From the NCBI GenBank assembly GCA_002328825.1, contig DCWI01000097.1:1-60587 (forward strand): a stretch of DNA of 60,587 nucleotides, given 5' to 3'. The position numbers were made by a program, and so were the translations under genes. The DNA is from Nitrospiraceae bacterium UBA2166. Lineage in GTDB: Bacteria; Nitrospirota; Nitrospiria; Nitrospirales; UBA2166. The notes below the pieces were generated by a model. It made no database searches. It saw only the letters and a list, made by a program, of their open reading frames with translations, and was not told the DNA's origin. Shown one piece after another: positions 5,985 through 15,576 of this stretch (position 1 is its first letter; each line of letters begins with the position of its first letter).

Positions 5985-8240
5985 TTAAAGTGCCATTGGA
6001 GGTCGAAACCGGCGAAGCCGGAGGGCGTTACTGACAACGCTTACTGATGACATTGCCATGGCTCCTGCGGCGAAGATGGGGTTGAGCAGGATTCCCCAGA
6101 GTGGGTAGAGAATTCCTGCTGCAATTGGGATAAGTGTTATGTTGTAGGCAAACGCCCAAAAAAGATTTTGTTTGATATTTCTAAGCGTAGCACGGCTTAG
6201 CGTTATCGCTGTAATTACGCTTCGAAGATCGCCTCCAATTAAGGTAATATCAGCTGTTTCTATTGCCACATCAGTTCCGGTTCCGATAGCCATTCCGATG
6301 TTTGCTTGTGCAATTGCAGGGGCGTCGTTGATCCCGTCTCCGACCATTGCTACGATCTTCCCCTCATGCTGGAGTTGTTTGATTACTTCTGACTTTTGTT
6401 CCGGAAGGACTTCAGAAATAACTTGCGCGATGCCCACTGAGTTTGCAACGGCTGTTGCAGTGTACTGGTTGTCTCCAGTCAGCATGACCACTTCCAAGCC
6501 TGTGTCCTGAAGACCTGATATCGCTTTAGCCGCATTGTCTTTCACAGAATCGGAAACGCTTAGGAGGCCGACAGGCTTGTTGTTTACCGCAATGCACATT
6601 GTGGTAAGTCCATGTTTGGACAACTCAATAACTTTCGGTTGAACATTAGTAATATCGAAACCCATGCTTTTAAAATACTGGATATTTCCCACGTGTACTT
6701 GTTTGGTTCTGACGATAGCTTTGATTCCTAGTCCTGAGCTGGCGAGAAATTCTTTTGGGCTTTCGAGGGTGATTTCTCTCCTTTTAGCTTCCAGTACAAT
6801 AGCTTTGCTAAGTGGATGCTCTGACCATTTTTCAGCTGATCCTGCGTAGAAAAGAATGTGATTAGGTTCCCAGTCGGCGTCAAGGGGGATGGTGTCTTGC
6901 ACGGCCATTATCCCGGTAGTTAGTGTTCCTGTTTTGTCAAATACAACCGTGGTTAAGGTGCGGGCTTGTTCTAAGGCTTCGCTCGCTCGAATGAGAATCC
7001 CGTATTCTGCTCCTTTTCCAATTCCGACCATAATCGAAGTGGGGGTTGCCAACCCAAGTGCGCAGGGGCAAGCAATGATTAGAACCGCAACTAGGTTGAG
7101 AATGGCAAGTGTTATGGCCGGTTCAGGTCCTATCGACCACCATAGGGAAAATGTCAAAACCGCAATTCCAAATACTATGGGGACGAAATATGATGATACT
7201 GTGTCAACGAGTTTGGCAATTGGTGGTTTTGAACCTTGCGCATCTTGAATTAATTGGACGATATGAGCTAACGCCGTATTTTTCCCAACTCGCTTAGCAA
7301 GAAAAAGGAAACTTCCTGTTTGATTAATGGTTGCGCCGATGACTTCATCTCCTGGCTGCTTATCGACGGGAAAACTTTCTCCGGTCAGCATCGATTCATC
7401 AACGGTTGAGGTGCCCTCTTCGATTGTGCCATCAACCGGGATTTTTTCCCCTGGCCGAACAATCACAATGTCACCAACACGAACGGTTTCGACAGGAATG
7501 TTGTGTTCTTCTCCTTTGCGAATCACTCGCGCTTGTCGAGGTTGCAATCCAAGAAGTTTGGTAATGGATTCAGATGTTTTCCCTTTGGCTCGGGCTTCAA
7601 GGCTGCGACCAATCAGGATAAGCAGGATGATAGCAGCAGCTGTATCAAAGTACACTGAAGGAGTGATGTCAGCAGTTACAAATGTACTAGGCAGAAAAGT
7701 TGTTATCATGCTATATCCATAGGCAGCAGATGTTCCCATGGCAATAAGAGTGTTCATGTCTGTCGTTTTATGTTTTCCGGCTACCCAGGCACCGTGATAA
7801 AACTGCCATCCAGCCCAAAACTGAATGGGTGTCGCAAGAAGAAACTGCAACAGGTATCCTTGCTGTGTGGTCAGGGATGGAATCTCGGCTAGATTCAATA
7901 CAAAAATTGGAATGGCAAGGCTTGTGGCAACCATTAACCGTGTGGTCAGTGATTGCAACCTAGTCTGTTGGGATTTCAGGTTTCGCTCAAAAGGATTTTG
8001 ATCGCCAGAATCCTCAGGAAGATGAGGGGTGTATCCAAGTTCAGTGATTGTCGTCTCAAGATCCCTAAGGGTAATCTGGCTTGCAATAAACTCGATCAAG
8101 GCCTGTTCAGTTGCAAAGTTGACTGATGCTGCAGTCACGCCAGAGCGTTGACGAAGCCCTTCCTCGACTCTCGCGACACAAGATGCGCATGACATTCCGT
8201 CAATAGGAATCGTTGTCTTGGAGATTTTCGTTGCCGTCAT
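5985..8240 (-). CDS. copA: Copper-translocating P1B-type ATPase
   Basis: A 751-residue heavy-metal P-type ATPase that exports Cu(I) across the inner membrane. One N-terminal metal-binding domain carries GMSCASC (15-21). Membrane helices follow, with the copper-site CPC in the sixth helix (about 390). The phosphorylation motif DKTGTLT lies near 433, the nucleotide-binding SEHP near 470 and the hinge GDGINDAPA near 632. The last helix carries MAMSSVSVVSNALRL, typical of Cu(I) pumps. The ATG has an AAGGATT ribosome binding site and starts 10 bases after the uracil-DNA glycosylase gene. No copper chaperone or regulator is next to it. Confidence 0.96.
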   Translation of the reverse strand: MTATKISKTTIPIDGMSCASCVARVEEGLRQRSGVTAASVNFATEQALIEFIASQITLRDLETTITELGYTPHLPEDSGDQNPFERNLKSQQTRLQSLTTRLMVATSLAIPIFVLNLAEIPSLTTQQGYLLQFLLATPIQFWAGWQFYHGAWVAGKHKTTDMNTLIAMGTSAAYGYSMITTFLPSTFVTADITPSVYFDTAAAIILLILIGRSLEARAKGKTSESITKLLGLQPRQARVIRKGEEHNIPVETVRVGDIVIVRPGEKIPVDGTIEEGTSTVDESMLTGESFPVDKQPGDEVIGATINQTGSFLFLAKRVGKNTALAHIVQLIQDAQGSKPPIAKLVDTVSSYFVPIVFGIAVLTFSLWWSIGPEPAITLAILNLVAVLIIACPCALGLATPTSIMVGIGKGAEYGILIRASEALEQARTLTTVVFDKTGTLTTGIMAVQDTIPLDADWEPNHILFYAGSAEKWSEHPLSKAIVLEAKRREITLESPKEFLASSGLGIKAIVRTKQVHVGNIQYFKSMGFDITNVQPKVIELSKHGLTTMCIAVNNKPVGLLSVSDSVKDNAAKAISGLQDTGLEVVMLTGDNQYTATAVANSVGIAQVISEVLPEQKSEVIKQLQHEGKIVAMVGDGINDAPAIAQANIGMAIGTGTDVAIETADITLIGGDLRSVITAITLSRATLRNIKQNLFWAFAYNITLIPIAAGILYPLWGILLNPIFAAGAMAMSSVSVVSNALRLRRFRPPMAL

Positions 8241-8250
8241 CAGTCAATCC

Positions 8251-8883
8251 TTACTCAAACAGTCCCATCTGTTCAGCTGGTTGAGAGAGTTTGGAATTAA
8301 TATTCTCCAGATATATTCGTAGGTTAGCAAAGTCTTCCTGAAGTAATGATCGAAAATTCCCTTGGTGTAATGCAGCTGCAGGATGTAGCATTGGAAACAC
8401 GCGAAATCCTTGCACGACAAAATGCTGCCCGCGTATTTTCGTAATTGAAACCTGCTTCCCTAACATCGTACGGATTGCAAAGTTTCCGAGAGTGCAGATT
8501 ACTTTTGGGCTAATAAGATCAATTTGCTGAAGGAGAAATGGCTTACAAGTTTCAATTTCATCTGGCAGTGGATTGCGATTGTCTGGCGGTCGACACTTGA
8601 TGACATTCGCAATATAAACATCATCACGAGAAAGTCCAGATGATTCAATTAATTCTGTCAAGAGCTTTCCGGCTGCACCAACAAATGGTTCACCCTGCTT
8701 GTCTTCATGAAATCCTGGTGCTTCCCCAATAAACATGATTGAGGCATTGGGGTTTCCGACACCAAACACGATTTGAGTCCGCTTTGACGCAAGTCGGCAT
8801 TGTTGGCAATTGCGTAGCGAATCATTTAACTCTAGGAGCGTCATTTTCTTCTTCAAGTTGACGTTAGGCTCATTAGTAATCAC
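8251..8883 (-). CDS. Type-4 uracil-DNA glycosylase (iron-sulfur)
   Basis: A 210-residue family-4 uracil-DNA glycosylase, which removes uracil from DNA in base excision repair. The motifs are GEAPGFHED (53-61, catalytic loop), the uracil-binding NVIKCRPP (93-100) and HPAAAL near 176. Four cysteines fit the [4Fe-4S] cluster: CQQC (26-29), C97 and C113. The start is uncertain. The GTG at 8883 touches the GGAAGG motif, while ATG at 8844 would give MTLLELNDSLRNC, closer to usual family starts. It lies between hpnD and copA in a co-oriented run. Confidence 0.92.
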   Translation of the reverse strand: MITNEPNVNLKKKMTLLELNDSLRNCQQCRLASKRTQIVFGVGNPNASIMFIGEAPGFHEDKQGEPFVGAAGKLLTELIESSGLSRDDVYIANVIKCRPPDNRNPLPDEIETCKPFLLQQIDLISPKVICTLGNFAIRTMLGKQVSITKIRGQHFVVQGFRVFPMLHPAAALHQGNFRSLLQEDFANLRIYLENINSKLSQPAEQMGLFE

Positions 8884-8897
8884 CTTCCTACCAAATC

Positions 8898-9827
8898 TTA
8901 TGACGAAAAATGTTTTGGTAGAATGCGAGCTATTGCTTGCTGGAATATGATTTTTATCCAGGTTTGTATCGCAAACGTGGTTTTGAGTAGTGAGGACACT
9001 CTTACTCGTTCCTGAAATACGCGCGATGGGTTTTTTTCAATTTGGCACAAGATATGGAGGTATACCTTTCGCATTATCTCCGCAACAAGCAGTGTCTTAC
9101 GGTCTTCAAGTGGAAGTGCTGCTTGGGCATTAGCATAATACTCATGTGCACGTTGAGCTTGAAACTCCATGAGTTTCTGAAATGCTAGAGAGGTCGTGTT
9201 GGCGAAGATATCCTGTTCGGAGTATCCAAATCGGATCAAATCCTCTTGAGGAAGGTAGATCCGTCCTCGTTTGGCGTCAACACCAATATCACGAAGGATA
9301 TTGGTAAGTTGAAATGCCAACCCAAGATTTATTGCGTACTCGTTAGCGTGAGGGGATTGAGCGCCTAACACTTTAGTGGAAATTAATCCTGTCATGGAGG
9401 CAACACGGTAGCAGTATTGGTATAGGTCGGCAAAGGTCGCATAGCGCTTAATAGTAAGATCCATTTCGATTCCGTCAATCAACTCCTCAAAATACTCACG
9501 TGGAATATCAAAGGTCTTTACATGCTTTGCGAGTCCAAGGGCGATAGGGAAACTAGGTGTTCCAATATAGATAGAAGCGAGCTGCATTCGCCAGGAGGCT
9601 AACTCCTTTTGACAATCTATCCCTGGCTTGGGATGATCAATAAGGTCATCAACTGTCTGGCAAAACGCATACACTGTATACATAGCTTCGCGTCGGTCTG
9701 GAGACAGAAATGCAAAGGAATGCACGAAACTGCTTCCACTCTGCTTAGTGATATTTTCGCAATACTGCTGTGCTTGCTCAGACGTCACAGTTGACTCAAA
9801 TGCTCCAAAGTTTCTCTTCAAGTGCAT
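8898..9827 (-). CDS. hpnD: Squalene/phytoene synthase family protein, HpnD-like
   Basis: A head-to-head prenyl synthase that condenses two farnesyl diphosphates; the closest type is presqualene diphosphate synthase (HpnD) of hopanoid/squalene synthesis. The first Asp-rich site is YAFCQTVDDLID (about 53-64) and the second is NILRDIGVDAKRGRIYLPQED (about 176-196), both intact. At 309 residues it is slightly longer than the family. The extra N-terminus lies inside the upstream HAD gene, overlapping by 32 bases. GTG at 9788, seven bases after the HAD stop, is an alternative start and would begin VTSEQAQQYC. HpnC and HpnE partners are not in the window, so phytoene synthase cannot be fully excluded. 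Confidence 0.85.
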   Translation of the reverse strand: MHLKRNFGAFESTVTSEQAQQYCENITKQSGSSFVHSFAFLSPDRREAMYTVYAFCQTVDDLIDHPKPGIDCQKELASWRMQLASIYIGTPSFPIALGLAKHVKTFDIPREYFEELIDGIEMDLTIKRYATFADLYQYCYRVASMTGLISTKVLGAQSPHANEYAINLGLAFQLTNILRDIGVDAKRGRIYLPQEDLIRFGYSEQDIFANTTSLAFQKLMEFQAQRAHEYYANAQAALPLEDRKTLLVAEIMRKVYLHILCQIEKNPSRVFQERVRVSSLLKTTFAIQTWIKIIFQQAIARILPKHFSS

Positions 9828-10482
9828 TGATGTCGTATTTTTCCAAGGAATCGGTTATGGCATCAGCATGGGCCAAATCATTGAATGAGTAGGTATTGGT
9901 TACCGCAAGACATCGCATGCCTGCGGCGTGTGCGCCATTAATGCCTGGAATTGAATCCTCAATTACCAGACATTCCTTCGCTTGCACTGTGGGTCGCATT
10001 GTCAATCGATTTAAGGCACCTAAGCCTTTAAGAAAGCCTTCGGGGTCAGGTTTCCCCTCAGTCACATCTTCTGCACTAATGATGGTATGAAAAGAATCGA
10101 GAAGCCCTGCCTTGCCGAGAATTAATTCAATTTCATTTCGCAAGGCGCCGGAAACGATGGCCAATGGCCATCGCTTTGCAAGCATGAATACGAAGTCGAC
10201 AACACCGTCAAACAAGCAAAGGTGCTGCGTGACATGTTGGTGGAAGTAGATTGATTTCTTCTGAATTAGGTTGGCGATGATAGCGGATGAAGGGGTGCGA
10301 TGGTGGCGAGTGAGGAGCGTGGTAAAGCATCCCTTATCATCCATGCCTATGTAATCAGTATAATACTCTGTCTCGGTAAGCAGAATATGTTCTTTGGCTA
10401 GTACGTGTTGAAAAGCGGCGTAATGCAGGGGCTCGCTATCTGCAATGACACCATCGAAATCAAAGATAATTGCCTGAAGCAT
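9796..10482 (-). CDS. HAD-superfamily phosphatase (beta-phosphoglucomutase/phosphatase type)
   Basis: A 228-residue HAD hydrolase with the cap type of beta-phosphoglucomutase and phosphoglycolate phosphatase. Motif I is DFDGVIADSEPLH (8-20) with the nucleophile D8 and D10. Motif II is the IVSGA serine (about 114-118). The end motif is VIEDSIPGINGAHAAGM (about 173-189). The substrate cannot be read from the sequence. The ATG has an AGGA ribosome binding site. It is first in the run to hpnD, the glycosylase gene and copA. Confidence 0.9.
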   Translation of the reverse strand: MLQAIIFDFDGVIADSEPLHYAAFQHVLAKEHILLTETEYYTDYIGMDDKGCFTTLLTRHHRTPSSAIIANLIQKKSIYFHQHVTQHLCLFDGVVDFVFMLAKRWPLAIVSGALRNEIELILGKAGLLDSFHTIISAEDVTEGKPDPEGFLKGLGALNRLTMRPTVQAKECLVIEDSIPGINGAHAAGMRCLAVTNTYSFNDLAHADAITDSLEKYDINALEEKLWSI

Positions 10483-10537
10483 TGCTTGTTCCTAACTTGC
10501 TCCAATTGTAACATAGGGTTCATGCGAAGGAGGTAAG

Positions 10538-11047
10538 ATGATCAAGGCGTTCAAGGGAATCCTTCCCAAGGTGCATAAAAGTGCGTTTATCGAAGAATCA
10601 GCCATCATTATTGGAGATGTGGTCATTGGAGAATTGTCTAATGTCTGGTTCCATACTGTTATTCGCGGTGACGTACATCATATTTGCATTGGGAATAGGA
10701 CAAATATTCAAGATCTTTGCATGCTGCACGTTACGAAGGAATTCCATCCACTGTTAATTGGAGATGATGTCACCGTTGGACATAACGCGATTCTCCATGG
10801 TTGCGAAATCTCCAACCGCTGCTTAATAGGTATGGGAGCTATCCTCATGGATGGCGTGCAGCTAGGAGAAGACTGTATCATCGCCGCAGGATCGTTACTT
10901 GTGGAACAAACCATTGCTCCACCAAAAACCCTCATGGTCGGTTCTCCTGCACGACCAAAACGGATACTGACTGACAAGGAGCTTCAATGGATCAAAACAT
11001 CAGCCAATAACTACCTTTCATACGCACAGGCCTACCAAGAAGGGTAG
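10538..11047 (+). CDS. Gamma-class carbonic anhydrase family protein
   Basis: A 169-residue left-handed beta-helix protein of the gamma carbonic anhydrase (YrdA/PaaY-like) group, expected to be a trimer with a metal at subunit interfaces. The three metal histidines are H64, H82 and H87 in LHVT and GHNAILHG. The Arg and Asp of RGD (43-45) and Q58 are conserved. The first of the usual hexapeptide turns begins near residue 20. AAGGAGG precedes the ATG by a good distance. Many such proteins lack measurable anhydrase activity, so the function is not certain. It is divergent from the HAD gene and 127 bases before the next gene. Confidence 0.93.
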   Translation: MIKAFKGILPKVHKSAFIEESAIIIGDVVIGELSNVWFHTVIRGDVHHICIGNRTNIQDLCMLHVTKEFHPLLIGDDVTVGHNAILHGCEISNRCLIGMGAILMDGVQLGEDCIIAAGSLLVEQTIAPPKTLMVGSPARPKRILTDKELQWIKTSANNYLSYAQAYQEG

Positions 11048-11174
11048 TTTGACTGTCTTTTCGAATTCGGGTATTAGATCATTGCCATATTGGAAATAGC
11101 CGGTACGTTAGTTTTGAAGATTAATGTAAGCCTAGACGGCAGACAGTGTAATATTTGTATGCGGAGGAGATAGC

Positions 11175-11606
11175 ATGGCTCAGACCACAGGAAAGCAATC
11201 AGGAAAAAAGAAGCCTACACGGACAGCGCAAAAGGGGGCTCAGAAAAAATCCGTTAGGCGACCTGCCAAACCGAAACAAATGCCAAAGAAACGGGCGCTC
11301 AATAAAGCTCTGACGCGAACTCGTGCTCCGCTCCAAGATAAATCACTGGATGCCGTATCTGTGCAACTCCAACGTATTGAGAAACAGGTTAGAGTATTGC
11401 AAAGTGAACTTACTGAAAGCCGCAAAGCTCAGCCTGCTGAGAGTAAGCCCACGGAACGAAAATTTGAAACTCGCTTTCGACGTTTGGATGAGCGTATCGA
11501 TTCACTTCGCACACACCTTCTTGATCTTGAGGAGCGTCTCGAAGGAGAATCAGGTGGTGATTCACTTCACGAGCGAGATCTTGGTGAAGATCTTGACGAT
11601 TCGTGA
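11175..11606 (+). CDS. Basic histone-H1-like and coiled-coil protein of unknown function
   Basis: I do not recognise a specific family. The 143-residue protein has a strongly basic, Lys/Arg/Pro/Ala-rich N-terminal part (about 1-57) like a histone H1 tail. A predicted coiled coil of heptads follows (about 60-125), and the last 18 residues are acidic (HERDLGEDLDDS). The ribosome binding site GGAGGAG lies six bases before the ATG. It ends 15 bases before trpE with no terminator between, so the two are likely cotranscribed. A nucleic-acid-binding or bacterial histone-like role is possible, but there is no direct evidence. Confidence 0.75.
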   Translation: MAQTTGKQSGKKKPTRTAQKGAQKKSVRRPAKPKQMPKKRALNKALTRTRAPLQDKSLDAVSVQLQRIEKQVRVLQSELTESRKAQPAESKPTERKFETRFRRLDERIDSLRTHLLDLEERLEGESGGDSLHERDLGEDLDDS

Positions 11607-11621
11607 CCTTATCTTTCTGGC

Positions 11622-13133
11622 ATGACACTGCACGCTGAACGATTTTGTCGATCACAGTATTTTCCTGATCGGGATGCATTCACGTCACTTGCACGGGAAG
11701 GGAATCTCATTCCCGTATATAGAGAAATTTTGGCCGATATGGAAACACCTGTCTCGGCTATGGCAAAGATTGACGATGGTGCGTACGCGTATCTCCTTGA
11801 AAGTGTCGAGGGAGGTGAGCAATGGGCGCGTTATTCCTTTCTTGGCATCGGAGCATTTCTTGTCCTAAGAGGTGATCACAATGGTATATCTGTGGTGCAA
11901 GGTGACACCACAACGCCATATCCTGCAGACTCCACCCCGCTTGAAGTACTTCGGTCTGTGATGAGCCAATATCGTCCGGTTTCTGTTGAAGGCCTTCCCC
12001 GATTTTATGGCGGGGCCATTGGGTATCTTTCCTATGATGTAGCACATCAGCTTGACGAAATTCCAAAACGAGAAAAGCCTTGTCTCGATCAGCCACAGTT
12101 TGTGTTTCTTCTTACCGATATGCTCCTTGTTTTCGACAACGTTGCGAAGACAATTAAAGTTGTTGTTTGTGTACATACAGCAGGAAACGATCTATCTAAT
12201 GCTTATTCAGAAGCTCTTGAACGCATTGATACCATGATTGAACGTCTTAAGAAGCCTCGACTAGGCTATGTTCATCAACCGACGTCGTCAAAATGCGTGA
12301 CTTTTCATTCGAATCTCAAGCAAGAGGCCTTTGAAAAGATGGTTCTTTCAGCTAAGGAGTATATTCGTGCCGGCGATATTGTCCAAGCAGTGCTCTCTCA
12401 AAGGTGGGAAACAGAAATTACTGCGATGCCATTTGACATCTATCGTGCGCTACGTTTGACCAACCCTTCCCCATATCTCTACTATTTACGTATTGGTGAT
12501 ATGGCTCTCATTGGCTCTTCTCCTGAGGTTCTAGTACGATGCGAAGAGGGACAGGTTGAAGTACGACCAATCGCAGGAACTAGGCAGCGTGGGAAGACTG
12601 CTACCGAGGATCAGAGATTAAAGGAAGAGCTCCAAGCGGATGAAAAAGAGCGTGCTGAACATGTCATGCTTGTCGATTTAGGCCGGAATGATGTTGGCCG
12701 AGTCGCCCGCTATGGCACAATAAATGTAAGTGATTTCATGATCGTTGAATATTATTCACACGTAATGCATCTTGTTTCTCGGGTTGAAGGCGCCTTACAA
12801 CAAGGGCATGATGCGTTTGATGTCATCAAAGCATGCTTTCCTGCTGGGACAGTATCTGGAGCTCCGAAAATAAGAGCGATGCAAATTATTGACGAATTGG
12901 AACCTGTCTGTCGAGGTTCCTATGCTGGAACGGTAGGCTATGTTGGGTTTTCAGGCAATACTGATACTTGTATTGGTATTCGAACGATTGTGGTGAAGGG
13001 GAATCGTGCCTATATTCAGGCTGGAGCTGGAATTGTAGCTGACTCTGATCCGACGAGGGAATTCGAGGAAACGTGTTCGAAAGCCAAAGCAATGATGGCT
13101 GCAATTGAAATGGCTGAATATGGCTTAGAGTGA
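11622..13133 (+). CDS. trpE: Anthranilate synthase component I
   Basis: TrpE makes anthranilate from chorismate, using ammonia supplied by TrpG. The 503-residue protein has an N-terminal domain with the LLES motif (58-61), the site linked to tryptophan feedback inhibition in known TrpE proteins. The chorismate-binding domain includes IGSSPEVLVR, PIAGTRQRG, DLGRNDVGRV and AGTVSGAPK. GIRTIVVKGN and the QAGAGIVADSDP end motif are intact. There is no clear Shine-Dalgarno before the ATG. A 15-base gap from the upstream gene suggests coupling. It heads the trpE-G-D-C block. Confidence 0.97.
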   Translation: MTLHAERFCRSQYFPDRDAFTSLAREGNLIPVYREILADMETPVSAMAKIDDGAYAYLLESVEGGEQWARYSFLGIGAFLVLRGDHNGISVVQGDTTTPYPADSTPLEVLRSVMSQYRPVSVEGLPRFYGGAIGYLSYDVAHQLDEIPKREKPCLDQPQFVFLLTDMLLVFDNVAKTIKVVVCVHTAGNDLSNAYSEALERIDTMIERLKKPRLGYVHQPTSSKCVTFHSNLKQEAFEKMVLSAKEYIRAGDIVQAVLSQRWETEITAMPFDIYRALRLTNPSPYLYYLRIGDMALIGSSPEVLVRCEEGQVEVRPIAGTRQRGKTATEDQRLKEELQADEKERAEHVMLVDLGRNDVGRVARYGTINVSDFMIVEYYSHVMHLVSRVEGALQQGHDAFDVIKACFPAGTVSGAPKIRAMQIIDELEPVCRGSYAGTVGYVGFSGNTDTCIGIRTIVVKGNRAYIQAGAGIVADSDPTREFEETCSKAKAMMAAIEMAEYGLE

Positions 13134-13143
13134 ACTGATACTG

Positions 13144-13725
13144 ATGTTGGTGATGCTTGATAACTATGATTCATTTACCTACAACCTTGTCCAATACTTT
13201 GGAGAGATAGGGGAAGAGATTCAAGTATTTCGAAATGACAAGGTTACGGTAGGCGAGATTGATGCGTTGTGTCCAGATCATGTTGTGATTTCTCCTGGAC
13301 CAGGAGTCCCTGAGAACGCTGGAATTTCAATTAGCCTGATTCAACATTTTTCACAGAAAAATCCCGCAGTGCCAATTCTTGGGGTTTGCCTTGGGCATCA
13401 AGCTATGGCCGTAGCATTTGGGGCCAAAATTAAGAGGGCAGAGCGCCTCATGCATGGGAAAACCTCGATGATTTCACATGATGGCAAGGCAATTTTTGCT
13501 AAACTTCCTAACCCGTTTGAAGCCACGCGATATCATTCTCTCATCGTTGACCGGGACACTCTGCCGGTTTGTCTCGAACTGACTGCGGAAACGGACGAAG
13601 GTGAAATCATGGGTATGCGGCATCGAAGCCTACCAATCGAAGGCGTGCAGTTCCATCCTGAATCGATTTTGACACGGACAGGGATGGACCTTTTGCGAAA
13701 TTTTCTTCATGTAAAATCATTATGA
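13144..13725 (+). CDS. trpG: Anthranilate synthase component II (glutamine amidotransferase)
   Basis: The class-I glutamine amidotransferase subunit, which feeds ammonia to TrpE. The 193 residues match the family. It starts LVMLDNYDSFTYNLVQ, the nucleophile is C82 in GVCLGHQ and the catalytic His-Glu pair is in QFHPES near 170. It could also serve as PabA for para-aminobenzoate synthesis, as in many bacteria with one copy; folP elsewhere in the window needs that product. It is 10 bases after trpE and overlaps trpD by four bases. Confidence 0.96.
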   Translation: MLVMLDNYDSFTYNLVQYFGEIGEEIQVFRNDKVTVGEIDALCPDHVVISPGPGVPENAGISISLIQHFSQKNPAVPILGVCLGHQAMAVAFGAKIKRAERLMHGKTSMISHDGKAIFAKLPNPFEATRYHSLIVDRDTLPVCLELTAETDEGEIMGMRHRSLPIEGVQFHPESILTRTGMDLLRNFLHVKSL

Positions 13726-14735
13726 TTCGAGAAGCAATTAGAATGCTTGTTGATGGTATTGACCTCACTGAGGAACAGGCCGAGAGCATCATGTCAGAAA
13801 TCATGGATGGCCAAGCCACTGATGCACAGGTCGCTTCATATGTAACTGCCTTGCGTATGAAGGGTGAGACGTTGTTTGAAGTTTGCGGATCAGCACGAGC
13901 TATGAGAGCAAGAGCAGCTCGTATTAATATCGTTGGTTCTTCTGTTGTCGATACTTGTGGAACTGGTGGGGATGGTGCTCAGACATTTAATATTTCAACA
14001 ACCGTCGCGTTTGTTGTAGCAGGCGCGGGAATTGTGGTGGCGAAACATGGAAACCGTGCTGTCTCGTCGCGATCTGGAAGCGCAGATGTTCTTAAACAAC
14101 TTGGCGTGCGAATTGATTTGTCGCCTGCTAGCGTTGAAACTTGTGTTAATAAGGCTGGCATCGGATTTCTTTTTGCGCCAGTATTTCATCCAGCAATGGC
14201 AAAGGTAGCGGGTCCACGGAAAGAGCTCGCTATTCGAACCATCTTTAACATTCTTGGACCGCTGACAAATCCTGCTCACGCAACAAGTCAAGTTTTGGGT
14301 GTTTATGACGAGGCTTTGACCGAGCTAATGGCCAATGCCTTGCTCCACTTAGGAAGCAAGCATAGTTTTGTCGTCCATGGGATGGACGGGATTGACGAAC
14401 TCACACTGACAGGCCGCTCAAAAATTTCAGAGGGAAAAAACGGCTCGATCGAAAACTATTTTATCGAACCAGAAGACTTCAAGATGTCACGTTGTGTAGT
14501 GGAGGACTTGAAGGGTGGAGATGCGAGTGAAAACGCTAGTATCCTTATGAGAATTCTGCAAGGAGACTCTGGCCCCTGTCGCGATATCGTATTACTTAAC
14601 GCTGCGCCAGCCATTGTTGCTGGGGGCAAGGCCAAGACGTTGCTCGAAGGGGTTCTTGTGGCTCAAGGCTCTATTGACACTGGAAGAGCAAAAACAAAGC
14701 TAGATCAGCTCATATCAATATCACAATCGTTATAG
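13722..14735 (+). CDS. trpD: Anthranilate phosphoribosyltransferase
   Basis: TrpD transfers the phosphoribosyl group from PRPP to anthranilate. The 337-residue protein shows DTCGTGGDG (77-85, PRPP loop), NISTTVAFV, the KHGNRAVSSRSGSADVL segment and the anthranilate-site GPLTNPA. Its ATGA overlap with trpG implies translational coupling. Length and motifs are normal. Confidence 0.97.
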   Translation: MIREAIRMLVDGIDLTEEQAESIMSEIMDGQATDAQVASYVTALRMKGETLFEVCGSARAMRARAARINIVGSSVVDTCGTGGDGAQTFNISTTVAFVVAGAGIVVAKHGNRAVSSRSGSADVLKQLGVRIDLSPASVETCVNKAGIGFLFAPVFHPAMAKVAGPRKELAIRTIFNILGPLTNPAHATSQVLGVYDEALTELMANALLHLGSKHSFVVHGMDGIDELTLTGRSKISEGKNGSIENYFIEPEDFKMSRCVVEDLKGGDASENASILMRILQGDSGPCRDIVLLNAAPAIVAGGKAKTLLEGVLVAQGSIDTGRAKTKLDQLISISQSL

Positions 14736-14754
14736 TGTCGAGTTCATAGATAAC

Positions 14755-15576
14755 ATGTTGCAAGAAATTATTGCTCATAAACACGATGAGGTGATGACAC
14801 GTAAGTCATTACTATATAAATCAAACCTTAATAGTGTTATTTCAGACATTCCATCTACTCTTGGTTTTGCAAAAGCTCTTCGCGGTACGCGAGGTGACTG
14901 TCCGCGTCTTATTGCCGAGATCAAACAAAAATCTCCTAGCGGAGGTATTCTTCGTGATCCATTTGATCCCCTTGCCATTGCTAATACGTATAAAAAATCT
15001 GGGGCAGCTGCCTTATCTGTTTTGACGGATCAGCGGTACTTCAAGGGAAATTTAGATATCATGGCTGCACTTGGAAAGGCGGTTGCGTTACCGATTCTTA
15101 ACAAGGAATTTATGTTAGATGAAATCCAATTTTACGAAGCTCGAGCCTATCGAGCGGATGCCGTCCTTCTTATTGTGGCGATTCTCGAGCGATCCCAATT
15201 AATTGAATATTCACATCTTGCGTTGGAGCTTGGTCTTGATGTATTGGTTGAGGTTCATACAGAGAGAGAACTTGAAATTGCGTTTGATGCTATGCCTGCC
15301 ATTCAGCTACTTGGGATCAACAATCGAGATCTTGCCACCCTCACAATTAATCTTGAAACAACTCTCCAATTAGTCAACCGCATTCCTTCACACTTGCAAA
15401 GTAACATAACCATTGTGAGTGAGAGCGGGATCTCATCCCGCATTGATGTTGAGCGTCTTTCGGAGGCAGGAATCCATGCAATGCTGGTTGGTGAAGCGCT
15501 TTTGAAGGCTCCGGATATAAGTAGGAAAGTGTGCGAACTTCTAGACGTTAGTTTGTCTTCTCCCATCGCACTCTAG
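14755..15576 (+). CDS. trpC: Indole-3-glycerol phosphate synthase
   Basis: TrpC closes the ring of carboxyphenylaminodeoxyribulose phosphate to give indole-3-glycerol phosphate. The 273-residue TIM barrel has the catalytic lysine in AEIKQKSPSGG (about 60-70), the VLTDQRYFKG strand, ILNKEFM, GINNRDL and the phosphate site VSESGI. It follows trpD by 19 bases. The stop codon lies in the loop of an 11-pair hairpin (15564-15589). trpF, trpB and trpA are not in this window and must be elsewhere. Confidence 0.96.
   Translation: MLQEIIAHKHDEVMTRKSLLYKSNLNSVISDIPSTLGFAKALRGTRGDCPRLIAEIKQKSPSGGILRDPFDPLAIANTYKKSGAAALSVLTDQRYFKGNLDIMAALGKAVALPILNKEFMLDEIQFYEARAYRADAVLLIVAILERSQLIEYSHLALELGLDVLVEVHTERELEIAFDAMPAIQLLGINNRDLATLTINLETTLQLVNRIPSHLQSNITIVSESGISSRIDVERLSEAGIHAMLVGEALLKAPDISRKVCELLDVSLSSPIAL

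Noticed and set aside
9796..10482. HAD gene as KdsC
   Set aside because: It has the helical cap of the beta-phosphoglucomutase group, while KdsC is a smaller cap-less type.
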